Shown here one piece after another: positions 19,616-28,188 of a DNA stretch of 55,519 nt. The position numbers were made by a program, and so were the translations under genes. The notes under the pieces were generated by a model that had not been told where the DNA came from, did no database searches, and worked only from the letters and a program-made list of their open reading frames with translations. This DNA comes from Frankiaceae bacterium. Lineage in GTDB: Bacteria; Actinomycetota; Actinomycetes; JAFAQI01. Within the stretch, counting starts at the first letter, position 1, and each line of letters begins with the position of its first letter. The stretch is from contig JAFAZI010000029.1 in assembly GCA_019239875.1 (NCBI GenBank), positions 1 to 55,519 of the forward strand, given 5' to 3'.

Positions 19616-20565
19616 GCGGCGCCACCGACCACTTGCCACGGCTCCTTGCACTGGTGCCGTGGCTGATGGCGCATCCGGGCATCGAGATCGCCGACGCCGC
19701 CCGCGAGTTCGAGGTCACCGAGGCGCAGTTGCGCAAGGATCTCGAGCTGCTGTGGATGTGCGGCCTGCCCGGCTACGGCCCCGGCGACCTGATCGACATC
19801 GACTGGCACGGGGACCGGGTGACCCTGTCGAACGCCGACGAGATCGCGCGACCGCTCCGCCTGACGCCGGAGGAGGCGCTGGCCCTGATCGCCGCGCTGC
19901 GGGTGCTGTCCGACGTGCCCGGGATCGTCGACCGCGGTGCGATCGATCGCGTGCTGGCCAAGCTCGAGGCGGCAGCCGGTACGGCGAGCGCCGCTGACCG
20001 GGTCGTCGCCGCACCCACGCCGACCGCGGATGCCGACGTGGTCACTACCGTCACCGACGGTCTCGCCCGTAACCGCCGCCTGCACCTTCGCTACTGGGTA
20101 CCGGCCCGCGACGAAGCCACCGAACGCGACGTCGACCCGATCCGGCTGTTCAACACCGACGGCAACGTCTACCTCTCCGGCTGGTGCTACCGGTCGGAGG
20201 ACATCCGCACGTTCCGCCTCGACCGGGTCCTTGAGGTGACGGTTACGGACGTTGCGATCGACGTGCCGGACGAGACCCGCAGACGCGCGTTCAACTCCGG
20301 CCTGTTCACCCCTTCCGAGGAGGACCGCCTCGTCACGTTGTCCCTCGACCCCGCCGCGCGCTGGGTCGCCGACTACTACCCCTGCGAGACGATCGAGGAG
20401 CGTGGCGACGGCGGCCTCACGGTGACGCTCCGGGTGCAGGACGACGCGTGGCTGCGACGGCTCGCGCTCGGCCTGGCCGGTGTCGCGCGGATCATCGACC
20501 CGCCGGAACTCGCCGCCGAGACCCGAAATGTCGCAATTGCGGCGCTCGCCGCGTATGACGATTGA
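19612..20565 (+). CDS. pafC: WYL-domain transcription activator subunit PafC
   Basis: A 317-residue partner of PafB. The N-terminal helix-turn-helix region (LPRLLALVPWLMAHPGIEIA) is followed by a WYL domain in which the motif reads NVYLSGWCYRSEDIRTFRLDRV (residues 182-203), then the WCX domain. The 4-bp overlap with pafB shows an operon. The pairing downstream of pafA is conserved in actinomycetes, although PafBC is not required for pupylation itself. Confidence 0.93.
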   Translation: MSGATDHLPRLLALVPWLMAHPGIEIADAAREFEVTEAQLRKDLELLWMCGLPGYGPGDLIDIDWHGDRVTLSNADEIARPLRLTPEEALALIAALRVLSDVPGIVDRGAIDRVLAKLEAAAGTASAADRVVAAPTPTADADVVTTVTDGLARNRRLHLRYWVPARDEATERDVDPIRLFNTDGNVYLSGWCYRSEDIRTFRLDRVLEVTVTDVAIDVPDETRRRAFNSGLFTPSEEDRLVTLSLDPAARWVADYYPCETIEERGDGGLTVTLRVQDDAWLRRLALGLAGVARIIDPPELAAETRNVAIAALAAYDD

Positions 20566-20689
20566 CGCCCGCTCGCAAATCTGGTGATTTCGCGAAAAGC
20601 CTGCGAGGATTCAAGGGACTGACATGAGATGCCGAAGACGTGTCTACGTCACGCGCCCAACGTGACAACGGACCCAGAGGACGGCGGTC

Positions 20690-21022
20690 ATGACGACGAT
20701 CAAGGCTTCGTGCCCCAGCTGTGGTGAGGTCGAGCTGACCAGCGACGACATCACCCTGCGTGTCTGCAGCCACGGCCCGCTCTCCTACTACTCGTTCACG
20801 TGCCCGGACTGCACCGAATACGTGCGCAAGCCCGCCGACGACCACATCGTCTCCCTGCTGATGTCCGGTGGCGTCCGCGCCGAGGTCTGGGACGTTCCCG
20901 CCGAGGCCCTGGAGCCGAAGGCCGGTCCCGACCTCGGGTACGACGACCTGCTCGACTTCGTGCTCCAGCTGTCCCGCGACGACATGCTCGCGGCCCGCGC
21001 CACCGCTCCCGCGCACCGCTGA
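20690..21022 (+). CDS. Small zinc-ribbon protein
   Basis: 110 residues. CPSCGEVEL (Cys8/Cys11) and FTCPDCTEYV (Cys38/Cys41) form a CxxC-CxxC zinc ribbon, followed by an acidic C-terminal half (DLGYDDLLDFVLQL). I recall similar unnamed proteins between pafC and tatA in other actinomycetes. The function is unknown; nucleic acid or protein binding is a guess. Upstream of the ATG there is a GGACGG that may act as a weak ribosome binding site, and a GACGT/ACGTC inverted repeat around 20637-20651. Confidence 0.8.
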   Translation: MTTIKASCPSCGEVELTSDDITLRVCSHGPLSYYSFTCPDCTEYVRKPADDHIVSLLMSGGVRAEVWDVPAEALEPKAGPDLGYDDLLDFVLQLSRDDMLAARATAPAHR

Positions 21023-21090
21023 GCCTCGGGCGCGATAGCGCCCAGATCCGCAGCGGCGCCGGTCGCGCCGTACCTCCTACACTCCCTGAT

Positions 21091-21267
21091 GTGTGGATTG
21101 CGCTGTACGTCGGCATCGCCGTGCTCGGTCTTGCCGTCCTCGGCGGCTTGACGTTCCGGCTCTGGAAGCAGGTGCGGCAGTTCGGCCGCGACGTCGCCGC
21201 CGCAGGTCAGAAGATCGCGGCCGTCACCGACGAGCTGGCGAAGCTGCAAACTCCGTCGTCCCGCTGA
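21091..21267 (+). CDS. Small single-span membrane protein before TatA
   Basis: 58 residues: MWIALYVGIAVLGLAVLGG begins a transmembrane helix and is followed by an amphipathic charged helix (LWKQVRQFGRDVAAAGQKI), a TatA/DUF948-like layout without the TatA hinge motif. GTG 21091 follows TACACT (21078-21083) by 7 nt, the leaderless spacing, which supports the start. It lies 60 bp before tatA and may be co-transcribed. A Tat accessory role is only a possibility from position. Confidence 0.68.
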   Translation: MWIALYVGIAVLGLAVLGGLTFRLWKQVRQFGRDVAAAGQKIAAVTDELAKLQTPSSR

Positions 21268-21327
21268 AAACCGATCCAATTTGCTGTCGCGGACGTAAAC
21301 TCAGTAGGTCTATCGAGAGGAACTCTC

Positions 21328-21594
21328 ATGGGTGAGTTCAGCCCTTGGCATCTGCTAATTGTGGCAGCGGTCTTCCTCGTGCTGTTCGGCGCGAAGAAGC
21401 TTCCTGACTTCGCACGCTCGCTCGGCAAGTCGGCGCGCATTCTCAAGACGGAGTTGAAGGACCTGCACGAGGACGACAAGCCCGCCGAGCCGGCCGCCAT
21501 CGCGGCGGTTCCGGTTGTCACCGAGGCGTCAGCACCCGTGGTCACTGAGGCGTCGGCACAGCCGACGACCAGCGACCAGGCGCACGTCTCCTAG
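21328..21594 (+). CDS. tatA: Sec-independent translocase subunit TatA
   Basis: 88 residues: a short N terminus, one membrane helix ([15 protein letters not shown]), the hinge [18 protein letters not shown] and an acidic tail with a near-repeat VVTEASA. TatA oligomers form the pore for folded twin-arginine proteins. A GAGAGGA ribosome binding site precedes the ATG. tatC follows 27 bp downstream. Confidence 0.95.
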   Translation: MGEFSPWHLLIVAAVFLVLFGAKKLPDFARSLGKSARILKTELKDLHEDDKPAEPAAIAAVPVVTEASAPVVTEASAQPTTSDQAHVS

Positions 21595-21621
21595 CGACAC
21601 CGACGCTCCGGGGTCAAGCCG

Positions 21622-22479
21622 GTGAAGCTCCCGCGCCCAGCGCGGGCCGCGGCGGAGCGCGCGCCAGACGGCCGGATGACGCTGTCGGAGCATCTCTACG
21701 AGCTCCGTAACCGCATCGTCATCTCCCTCATCGCGCTCGTCGTGATGACGATCGTGGCCTACATCTTCCACGGCCACCTGCTGCACTGGATCGAACAGCC
21801 ATACTGCGACCTGCCCGCGAAGGACCGCGCCTTCGGCGAGAAGTGCCAGCTGTTCGCCAGCAACGTGCTCGACCCGTTCACGATCACGCTCAAGCTGTCG
21901 CTGTACAGCGGCCTGATCGGGTCCTCACCGATCTGGCTCTACCAGGTCTGGAAGTTCGTCACGCCTGGGCTCTACACGCACGAACGCCGTTACGCGCTGT
22001 CCTTCGTGGCCGCGTCGATGGGGCTGTTCGCCCTCGGCGGCGTCTTCGCCTGGCTGACCCTCGCACGTGGCCTGCGCTTCCTGCTCGGCTTCGCCAACGG
22101 CGGCATCGTCTCCCTGCTGAGCTTCAACAGCTACCTGTCCTTCGTCGTCGCGATGGTGCTTGTCTTCGCCGTCTCCTTCGAGCTACCCCTGCTCGTCGTC
22201 ATGCTCAACCTCGTCGGGGTGCTCTCCGCGCAGCGCCTCCGGCAATGGACCCGCGGCATCGTGTTCGGCATCTTCGTGTTCGCCGCGGTCGCGACGCCGA
22301 GCCAGGACCCGTTCACGATGCTCGCTCTGGCGGTGCCGATGTGCCTGCTCTACGGCGTAGCGTTCATGATCGCTACGATCCACGACCGACGGGCAGCCCG
22401 ACGCGGTCCGTCGCTCTACCCCGACCTGTCGGACGACGAGCTGTCGTCGATCGACGATGACGAACCGGCGGTGACTTGA
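21622..22479 (+). CDS. tatC: Twin-arginine translocase subunit TatC
   Basis: A 285-residue, six-span membrane protein with the family landmarks MTLSEHLYELRNRI, FVTPGLYTHERRY and ATPSQDPFTML. TatC reads the twin-arginine signal and recruits TatA. The C-terminal tail is acidic (DLSDDELSSIDDDEP). Its stop overlaps the TTG start of the downstream kinase, so the two are probably coupled. The tatA-tatC-helY order is the same as in M. tuberculosis. Confidence 0.96.
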   Translation: MKLPRPARAAAERAPDGRMTLSEHLYELRNRIVISLIALVVMTIVAYIFHGHLLHWIEQPYCDLPAKDRAFGEKCQLFASNVLDPFTITLKLSLYSGLIGSSPIWLYQVWKFVTPGLYTHERRYALSFVAASMGLFALGGVFAWLTLARGLRFLLGFANGGIVSLLSFNSYLSFVVAMVLVFAVSFELPLLVVMLNLVGVLSAQRLRQWTRGIVFGIFVFAAVATPSQDPFTMLALAVPMCLLYGVAFMIATIHDRRAARRGPSLYPDLSDDELSSIDDDEPAVT

Positions 22480-23369
22480 CCGAGACGCTCGACGTCGCCC
22501 TGATCGTCAACCCCACCGCGGGGAAGGGGCGCGCCGCAAAGGTCGTCGCCAACGTGGCGGGTCGGATCCGTGAGGCAGGCGCGAACGTCTCGATCCTGAT
22601 CGGGCGTGACGCTGTCGACGCCGTCAATCTCGCGAAGAAGGCGGTGGCGGACGGCGTGTCCGCCGTGGTCGCGCTCGGCGGCGACGGGATGGCACACCTC
22701 GCGCTACAAGCCGTGGCCGGTACGACGACACCTCTAGGGATCATCCCGGCGGGAACCGGCAACGACCTGGCCAACACCCTCAAGCTGCCCACCAAGGATC
22801 CAGTCGCGGCCGCCGGCGTGCTCGCCGACAAGCTGGTGTCCGGCGGTGCGCGGCCGATGGACGCGATCCGGGTCGGCGACAAGTGGTTCGGCTGCGTGAC
22901 GGGGTGCGGGTTCGACTCACGCGTGAACGACCGCGCCAACCGATTGACCTGGCCGAAGGGCCGGATGCGCTACAACCTCGCGATCCTCGCCGAGCTGCGG
23001 GTGTTCAAGCCGCTGCCGTTCCGGATCACCTTCGACGACGAGGAGCCGTGGGAGGTGGAGGCGATGCTGGTCGCGATCGGTAACGCCAAGTCCTACGGCG
23101 CCGGGATGATGGTCCTGCCGGACGCCGAGGTGGATGACGGCCTGCTCGACGTCCAGGTGCTCGCTGCCGTCAGCAAGACGGAGTTCCTCAAGACGTTCCC
23201 GAAGGTGTTCAAAGGCGCGCACGTGACGCATCCAGCGGTGACGATCCGTCGCGCGACAGTCGTCACGGTCGAGTCGCCCGGCGTGACGGCGTACGCCGAC
23301 GGCGAGTACCTCGCCGACCTGCCGATCACCTGCGAATGCGTCGCCGGCGCAGTCCAGATCCTCGCCTGA
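22476..23369 (+). CDS. Diacylglycerol/lipid kinase family protein
   Basis: A 297-residue protein with the DAGK catalytic signature: NPTAGKGRA for phosphate contact, VALGGDGMAHLAL for the GGDG loop, and IPAGTGNDLA. The C-terminal beta sandwich (DDGLLDVQVL and AYADGEYLADLP) is complete. It is likely to phosphorylate diacylglycerol or a related lipid in phospholipid turnover. The start is TTG, overlapping the tatC stop by 4 bp. The exact lipid cannot be told from sequence. Confidence 0.92.
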   Translation: MTETLDVALIVNPTAGKGRAAKVVANVAGRIREAGANVSILIGRDAVDAVNLAKKAVADGVSAVVALGGDGMAHLALQAVAGTTTPLGIIPAGTGNDLANTLKLPTKDPVAAAGVLADKLVSGGARPMDAIRVGDKWFGCVTGCGFDSRVNDRANRLTWPKGRMRYNLAILAELRVFKPLPFRITFDDEEPWEVEAMLVAIGNAKSYGAGMMVLPDAEVDDGLLDVQVLAAVSKTEFLKTFPKVFKGAHVTHPAVTIRRATVVTVESPGVTAYADGEYLADLPITCECVAGAVQILA

Positions 23370-23451
23370 CCGTTCACCCGTTTGGCCCCGTCATCGAAGT
23401 TGGTCATTTGATGCCATACCGAACTGGCGGTTTCCATCGCATCCTGCAGCA

Positions 23452-23691
23452 ATGGACACCGCCCACGTGATTCGGCTGCTCGAGCCGCGCGAGCCGTTCA
23501 CCGAGCCCTCGCCCCTGCCGTTCGAGCGCGGCGTGACCGGCACCAGCCCGCGCATCCATGCGCTCCGCAAGACGCTCACCGGTAACCGCGCGGTGTGTGA
23601 CAACACGACGCAGCTCTTCCGGCTCGGCGGCCGGTTCGACCCTGACGATCTCCACTGCTGTCTGGCCTGTGTGATCCTCACGGCGCAGTAG
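23452..23691 (+). CDS. Small hypothetical protein with C-terminal cysteines
   Basis: 79 residues with no recognised family. The C-terminal part (CDNTTQLFRLGG then LHCCLACVILTAQ) has four Cys, which could bind metal. The frame lies between the kinase and helY on the same strand. No convincing Shine-Dalgarno or TAnnnT box precedes the ATG. The antisense frame over the same bases is also open, so coding evidence is moderate only. Confidence 0.45.
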   Translation: MDTAHVIRLLEPREPFTEPSPLPFERGVTGTSPRIHALRKTLTGNRAVCDNTTQLFRLGGRFDPDDLHCCLACVILTAQ

Positions 23692-23706
23692 GCGGCTGCC
23701 GGCTTC

Positions 23707-23722
23707 TACCCTGGGAGCCATG
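23707..23722 (+). promoter_or_regulatory. helY -10 box / start region
   Basis: TACCCT (23707-23712) is 7 nt before ATG 23720; the intervening GGGAGCC could also serve as a Shine-Dalgarno sequence. Confidence 0.45.
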
Positions 23723-26452
23723 GCAAGTCCCGCGGAGCGGTATGCCGCGGCTCGCCGTCGCGGCGACCGCTCTGCGCTGGTCGAGTTCGCCGCGGGCTAC
23801 GACTTCGATCTCGACCCGTTCCAGATCGAGGCGTGCGAGGCACTCGAGGACGGCCACGGGGTGCTGGTCGCGGCGCCGACCGGCTCGGGGAAGACGCTGG
23901 TCGGCGAGTTCGCCGTACACCTCGCGCTTCGAGCCGGCGGGAAGTGCTTCTACACGACTCCGATCAAGGCGCTGTCGAACCAGAAGTTCCACGACCTGAC
24001 CGCGCGGTACGGCGCGGATCGCGTGGGTCTGCTCACCGGGGACAACGCGATCAACGGCAACGCCGACGTCGTGGTGATGACGACAGAGGTGCTGCGCAAC
24101 ATGCTCTACGCCGGGTCGCCGGCGCTGCGGGGTCTGTCATCGGTCGTGATGGACGAGGTCCACTACCTCGCCGACCGCTTCCGCGGCGCGGTCTGGGAGG
24201 AGGTCATCCTTCACCTGCCGGACACCGTGAAGCTGGTCTCGCTGTCAGCGACCGTCAGCAATGCGGAGGAGTTTGGCGAGTGGCTGCAGACGGTGCGCGG
24301 TGACACGCGGGTCATCGTCGAGGAGCACCGTCCGGTCCCACTCTGGCAGTCGGTGCTCGTCGGCAACCGGTTGTACGACCTGTTCGTCGCCCCACCGGAT
24401 GAGCTGGGCGAGGACGAGAAGCCGGCGGTCAACCCGGACCTTACCCGGCTCGCGGCCGAGGAGGAGCGGTTCAACCGGATCCGCGGCGCGAACCGGCCAC
24501 AACGTGGCGGGCGACGACCCCGCAGCCGGGTTCAGGTGCCGCATCGCTCCGACACGATCGACGTGCTGGACCGCGCTGGCTTGCTGCCCGTCATCGTGTT
24601 CATCTTCAGCCGGGTCGGCTGCGACTCGGCGGTGCGGCAGTGCCTGTACGCCGGGGTCCGGCTCACCCAGCCGGAGGAGCGGCGCCGGATCCGCGAGATC
24701 GTCGAGGAACGCGCGGCGGCGATCCCCGAGGAAGATCTCGTCGTCCTCGGGTACGCCGAGTTCCTCGACGGCCTCGAGCGAGGCGTCGCCGCCCACCACG
24801 CGGGCATGCTGCCGGTCTTCAAGGAGATCGTCGAGGAGCTGTTCGTCGCCGGTCTGGTGCAGGTGGTCTTCGCGACCGAGACCCTCGCGCTCGGCATCAA
24901 CATGCCGGCCCGCAGCGTCATGCTCGAGGCGCTCGTCAAGTGGAACGGCGAGGCGCACGTCGACCTGACGCCGGGGGAGTACACCCAGCTGACCGGACGA
25001 GCCGGGCGGCGCGGCATCGACGTCGAGGGTCACGGCATCGTGCTCTGGACCGGCGGCCTGGACCCGCGCCACGTCGCAAGCCTCGCCTCGACGCGCACCT
25101 ACCCGCTCCGGTCGAGCTTCCGACCGTCGTACAACATGGCCGTCAACCTTGTCGGCCAGATCGGCCGGACCGCCGCCCGCGAGCTGCTCGAATCCTCCTT
25201 CGCGCAGTTCCAGGCCGACCGCGCGGTCGTGGGCCTGTCCCGCCAGGTGCACAAGAACCACGAGGCGCTCGAGGGCTATCGCGAGTCGATGACGTGCCAC
25301 CTCGGTGACTTCGAGGAGTACTCCGCCCTTCGCCGCTCGCTGTCGGACCGCGAGGCGGAACTCGCCCGTGAACGGTCCGGTGCACGCCGGGCGGCAGCCG
25401 CCTCGTCGCTGGAAGAGCTGGCGGTCGGTGACGTGATCAACCTGCCCGGTGGGCGCCGTACCGGGCTCGCCATCGTGGTCGACGCGGGCCGCGACGGTGA
25501 AGGCGGCCCGCGTCCAACGGTGGTGACCTCCGACCGGCAGCTGAAGCGGGTCGCGGCAGCCGAGTTCACGTCGCCGGCGACGCCAGTGGGCCGGGTGCGA
25601 GTGCCGAAGAACTTCAACGCCCGCTCGCCGCAAGCACGGCGGGACCTCGTGTCGAGCCTGCGCAACCTCGACCTCGACACCTCCGGCGGGTCCGGGGCCA
25701 AACAGCGTGCAGTTGCAGCCGACGATGTCGAGATCGCTCGCCTCCGGGCCGCGATCCGCCAGCACCCCTGCCACGGCTGCGCGGACCGCGAGCACCATGC
25801 CCGCTGGGCGGAACGCTACGAGCGCCTCAAGCGCGACACCGATGCGCTGGAGCGGCGGATGCGCGGCCGGACCGGCACGTTGGGCCGAACCTTCGACAAG
25901 GTCTGCGACGTGCTCGAGCGCCTCCGCTACCTCGACGGCGACGAGATCGCACCGGCCGGACGCTCGCTCGCACGCATCTACTCGGAAGCCGATCTCGTGG
26001 TGGCGGAGTCGCTACGGACCGGAGCGTGGGACGAGCTGGACCCCGCGGAGCTGGCGGCGGTCGCCTCCGCGCTGGTCTACGAGCCGCGGCGGGACGACGA
26101 CCCGGCACCGAAGCTCCCGCCCGGGCGGTGCCGCGAGGCGCTCAAGCGGCTCGACGCCACGTGGACCGAGCTGCACCACGTCGAAGCCGATGTCGGTGTC
26201 GACTTCCTCCGAGAGCCGGATCTCGGATTTTCCTGGCTGGCCTGGCAATGGGCGAAGGGCAAGTCACTCGACACGGTGATCGAGGACTCGTCGCTCGCCC
26301 CGGGCGACTTCGTCCGCTGGGTGAAGCAGCTGATCGATCTGCTCGACCAGCTGACCGACGCCGCCCCGGAGGACTCGCCGGTTCGGGCGACGGCGCACAA
26401 GAGCGTGCGCGCACTTCGACGCGGCGTCGTCGCCTACTCCGGGACGGTCTGA
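23720..26452 (+). CDS. helY: Ski2-like superfamily II helicase HelY
   Basis: A 910-residue ATP-dependent RNA/DNA helicase. Walker A APTGSGKT is at residues 52-59, the DEVH box at 145-148, SLSATV follows, and QLTGRAGRRGID is motif VI. The C-terminal DSHCT domain (about 740-910, KGKSLDTVIEDSSLAPGDF in part) is present, and an HPCHGCADREHH cluster may bind metal. It resembles M. tuberculosis HelY (Rv2092c), which also follows tatC. Roles in RNA turnover or replication are inferred from eukaryotic Ski2/Mtr4; the bacterial substrate is not settled. Confidence 0.94.
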   Translation: MASPAERYAAARRRGDRSALVEFAAGYDFDLDPFQIEACEALEDGHGVLVAAPTGSGKTLVGEFAVHLALRAGGKCFYTTPIKALSNQKFHDLTARYGADRVGLLTGDNAINGNADVVVMTTEVLRNMLYAGSPALRGLSSVVMDEVHYLADRFRGAVWEEVILHLPDTVKLVSLSATVSNAEEFGEWLQTVRGDTRVIVEEHRPVPLWQSVLVGNRLYDLFVAPPDELGEDEKPAVNPDLTRLAAEEERFNRIRGANRPQRGGRRPRSRVQVPHRSDTIDVLDRAGLLPVIVFIFSRVGCDSAVRQCLYAGVRLTQPEERRRIREIVEERAAAIPEEDLVVLGYAEFLDGLERGVAAHHAGMLPVFKEIVEELFVAGLVQVVFATETLALGINMPARSVMLEALVKWNGEAHVDLTPGEYTQLTGRAGRRGIDVEGHGIVLWTGGLDPRHVASLASTRTYPLRSSFRPSYNMAVNLVGQIGRTAARELLESSFAQFQADRAVVGLSRQVHKNHEALEGYRESMTCHLGDFEEYSALRRSLSDREAELARERSGARRAAAASSLEELAVGDVINLPGGRRTGLAIVVDAGRDGEGGPRPTVVTSDRQLKRVAAAEFTSPATPVGRVRVPKNFNARSPQARRDLVSSLRNLDLDTSGGSGAKQRAVAADDVEIARLRAAIRQHPCHGCADREHHARWAERYERLKRDTDALERRMRGRTGTLGRTFDKVCDVLERLRYLDGDEIAPAGRSLARIYSEADLVVAESLRTGAWDELDPAELAAVASALVYEPRRDDDPAPKLPPGRCREALKRLDATWTELHHVEADVGVDFLREPDLGFSWLAWQWAKGKSLDTVIEDSSLAPGDFVRWVKQLIDLLDQLTDAAPEDSPVRATAHKSVRALRRGVVAYSGTV

Positions 26453-26457
26453 GGCAA

Positions 26458-26532
26458 GCAATGTCACATTGCCCGCGCATGGTCTGGGCAATGTGACATT
26501 GCTCGGCCGAGTGGCAAGCAATGTGACATTGC
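26458..26532. repeat. Three 15-bp palindromes at exact 30-bp spacing
   Basis: GCAATGTCACATTGC (26458-26472) and two copies of GCAATGTGACATTGC (26488-26502 and 26518-26532) are each near-perfect palindromes starting exactly 30 bp apart. The first is the exact reverse complement of the other two, so RNA from either strand can fold into a 17-bp stem (26458-26474 with 26486-26502) with an 11-nt loop, or pair copy 1 with copy 3. They fill the gap between convergent helY and the exonuclease gene. A terminator is the simplest reading; protein-binding sites are an alternative. Confidence 0.8.
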
Positions 26533-26536
26533 TTTC

Positions 26537-27442
26537 TCAGCGGGCGGCGAGGACTGCGGTCAGGCGGTTGATCGAGTTCGTGAGGCCCCATCGGTCGGCG
26601 AGACCCTCGAGCAGATCCGGGTCGCGTGGCGCCGTCGGGAGAGTGGCGTCGTAGTTCCCGAGCGGGACGTCCTTGGCCACCTCGACGACCTTCAACGCCG
26701 GCCCGAGGTAGTCGAGCCCGGCGAGGACCTTCGCCTGACAGCCCTTCGGAAATCCCGCGCCGTCTCCTTCGGCCGCCGCGATCACGCCCGCCACGTCGCC
26801 GAAGGCGTTGATCAGCTGCGCTGCGGTCTTCTCGCCGACCCCCTTCAGGCCCGGTAAGCCGTCCGACGGGTCACCCCGCAGGGTCGCGAAGTCCGCGTAG
26901 GACCGCCCCGGGATCCCGTACCTGCGCGCAACCTCGGCCTCGTCGATCCGCTCCCGGTTGTTGACGCCCTTGGCGACGTAGATCACCACGACGCCCCTGG
27001 AGTCATCGACGAGCTGGAACAGGTCGCGGTCGCCGGTCACGATCTCGACCGGCTGGTCGGCGTTCGTGGCCAGCGTGCCGATCACGTCATCGGCTTCGTA
27101 GTCGTCCGCGCCGATCCGGCAGATCCCGAAGGCGTCCAGCACGGCCTCGATGATCGGCACCTGCGGGCTGAGGAGATCAGGCACCTCCTCCTCGTTGGTC
27201 GCCGCGTCCGCCACCCGATGGGTCTTGTACGACGGCACCGCCGCCACGCGCCACTCGGGCCGCCACGAGTTGTCCATCGCCGCCACCAGGTGGCTCGGCC
27301 TGTGCTCGTCCACCAGCCGCGAGATGTAGTCGAGCAGTCCGCGCACGGCGTTGACCGGCGTACCGTCCGGCGCCGTGATCGTGTCGGGCGTGCCGTAGAA
27401 CGCACGGAAGTACAGCGATGCGGTGTCGAGCAGCAACAGCAT
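26537..27442 (-). CDS. 5'-3' exonuclease, DNA polymerase I N-domain type
   Basis: A 301-residue stand-alone FEN-like nuclease. Key acidic motifs are LLLLDTASLYFRAF, DDYEADDVIGTLA, VTGDRDLFQLV and LRGDPSDGLPGLKGVGEKTA, which is the metal-binding and helix-hairpin-helix region of the PolI 5' nuclease domain. It removes 5' flaps or RNA primers. The ATG at 27440-27442 is used; a longer open frame upstream has no family similarity. The position next to helY matches M. tuberculosis Rv2090. Confidence 0.92.
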   Translation of the reverse strand: MLLLLDTASLYFRAFYGTPDTITAPDGTPVNAVRGLLDYISRLVDEHRPSHLVAAMDNSWRPEWRVAAVPSYKTHRVADAATNEEEVPDLLSPQVPIIEAVLDAFGICRIGADDYEADDVIGTLATNADQPVEIVTGDRDLFQLVDDSRGVVVIYVAKGVNNRERIDEAEVARRYGIPGRSYADFATLRGDPSDGLPGLKGVGEKTAAQLINAFGDVAGVIAAAEGDGAGFPKGCQAKVLAGLDYLGPALKVVEVAKDVPLGNYDATLPTAPRDPDLLEGLADRWGLTNSINRLTAVLAAR

Positions 27443-27502
27443 GGGCCGAGTCTGCCGTACCCGTCGCACACCTCTCCCGACCGCACCTGGGACGCTTAAC
27501 AA

Positions 27503-28168
27503 ATGCCTGCTCTGAACCGCGACGGCGACGTCTGCATCCTCAACATCGGCGACGACGAGAACCGGTTCACGCTCGAGTGGACGGCGGCGATGCGCGCGTG
27601 CTTGGCCGAGGTCGCGGCCATGCCGGCGCCGGTCGCGCTCGTCACCGTCGCCGACGGGAAGTTCTGGTCGAACGGCCTCGATCTCGACTGGCTCACCGCG
27701 AACCTCGACCAGGCGGGTGACTACATCAGCGAGGTCCAGGGCCTGCTCGCCGACGCGCTGATCCTGCCGGTCCCGACGGTTGCGGCGATCCAGGGTCATG
27801 CGTTCGCGGCGGGCGCCATGCTGACGCTCTCCCATGACTTCCGCACGATGCGGTCGGATCGCGGGTACTGGTGCCTGCCCGAGGTCGACATCAACATCCC
27901 GTTCAGCGTGGGCATGGATGCGCTGATCCGCTCGAAGCTGACGCCTGCCGTTGCGATCGAGGCGATGACGACCGGTCTGCGGTACGGCGGTGATGCGGCA
28001 GCGGCGTCCGGCATTGTCACGCGGTCAGTGCCTGGCGATGCCGTCGTCGCCGCCGCGGTCGAGATCGCTGGACCTCTTGCCGCCAAGGCCGGGCCGACCC
28101 TGGGCACGATCAAGGCGCGAATGTTCGCCCAGGTCACCGACCTGCTTGCGCAGCCGACAGCGCTCTGA
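27503..28168 (+). CDS. Enoyl-CoA hydratase/isomerase family protein
   Basis: 221 residues, short for a crotonase (usually about 260). The oxyanion-hole segments are FWSNGLDLDWL and IQGHAFAAGAMLTLSHDFRTM, and the run MRSDRGYWCLPEVDINIPF resembles eukaryotic delta3-delta2 enoyl-CoA isomerases more than hydratases. The C-terminal helix is abbreviated. It probably acts on an acyl-CoA; the nearby acyl-CoA dehydrogenase suggests fatty acid metabolism. GACGCT lies 6 nt before the ATG, a weak leaderless -10. Confidence 0.85.
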   Translation: MPALNRDGDVCILNIGDDENRFTLEWTAAMRACLAEVAAMPAPVALVTVADGKFWSNGLDLDWLTANLDQAGDYISEVQGLLADALILPVPTVAAIQGHAFAAGAMLTLSHDFRTMRSDRGYWCLPEVDINIPFSVGMDALIRSKLTPAVAIEAMTTGLRYGGDAAAASGIVTRSVPGDAVVAAAVEIAGPLAAKAGPTLGTIKARMFAQVTDLLAQPTAL

Positions 28169-28173
28169 GGACT

Positions 28174-28188
28174 TAGCCTGAAGCGGTG
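28174..28188 (+). promoter_or_regulatory. Leaderless promoter -10 of the M24 peptidase gene
   Basis: TAGCCT (28174-28179) is followed by six bases and GTG 28186, immediately after the crotonase stop. The acyl-CoA dehydrogenase gene 2 bp after the peptidase stop is probably served by the same transcript. Confidence 0.5.

Noticed and set aside
20590-20600. TTTCGCGAAA palindrome after pafC, considered as a LexA-type or other operator
   Set aside because: Short, AT/GC-symmetric by chance, and does not match the actinobacterial LexA box GAACNNNNGTTC.
24245-25798. Long minus-strand frame opposite helY
   Set aside because: It is the GC-rich shadow of a well-supported helicase gene; its translation has no domain and biased composition.
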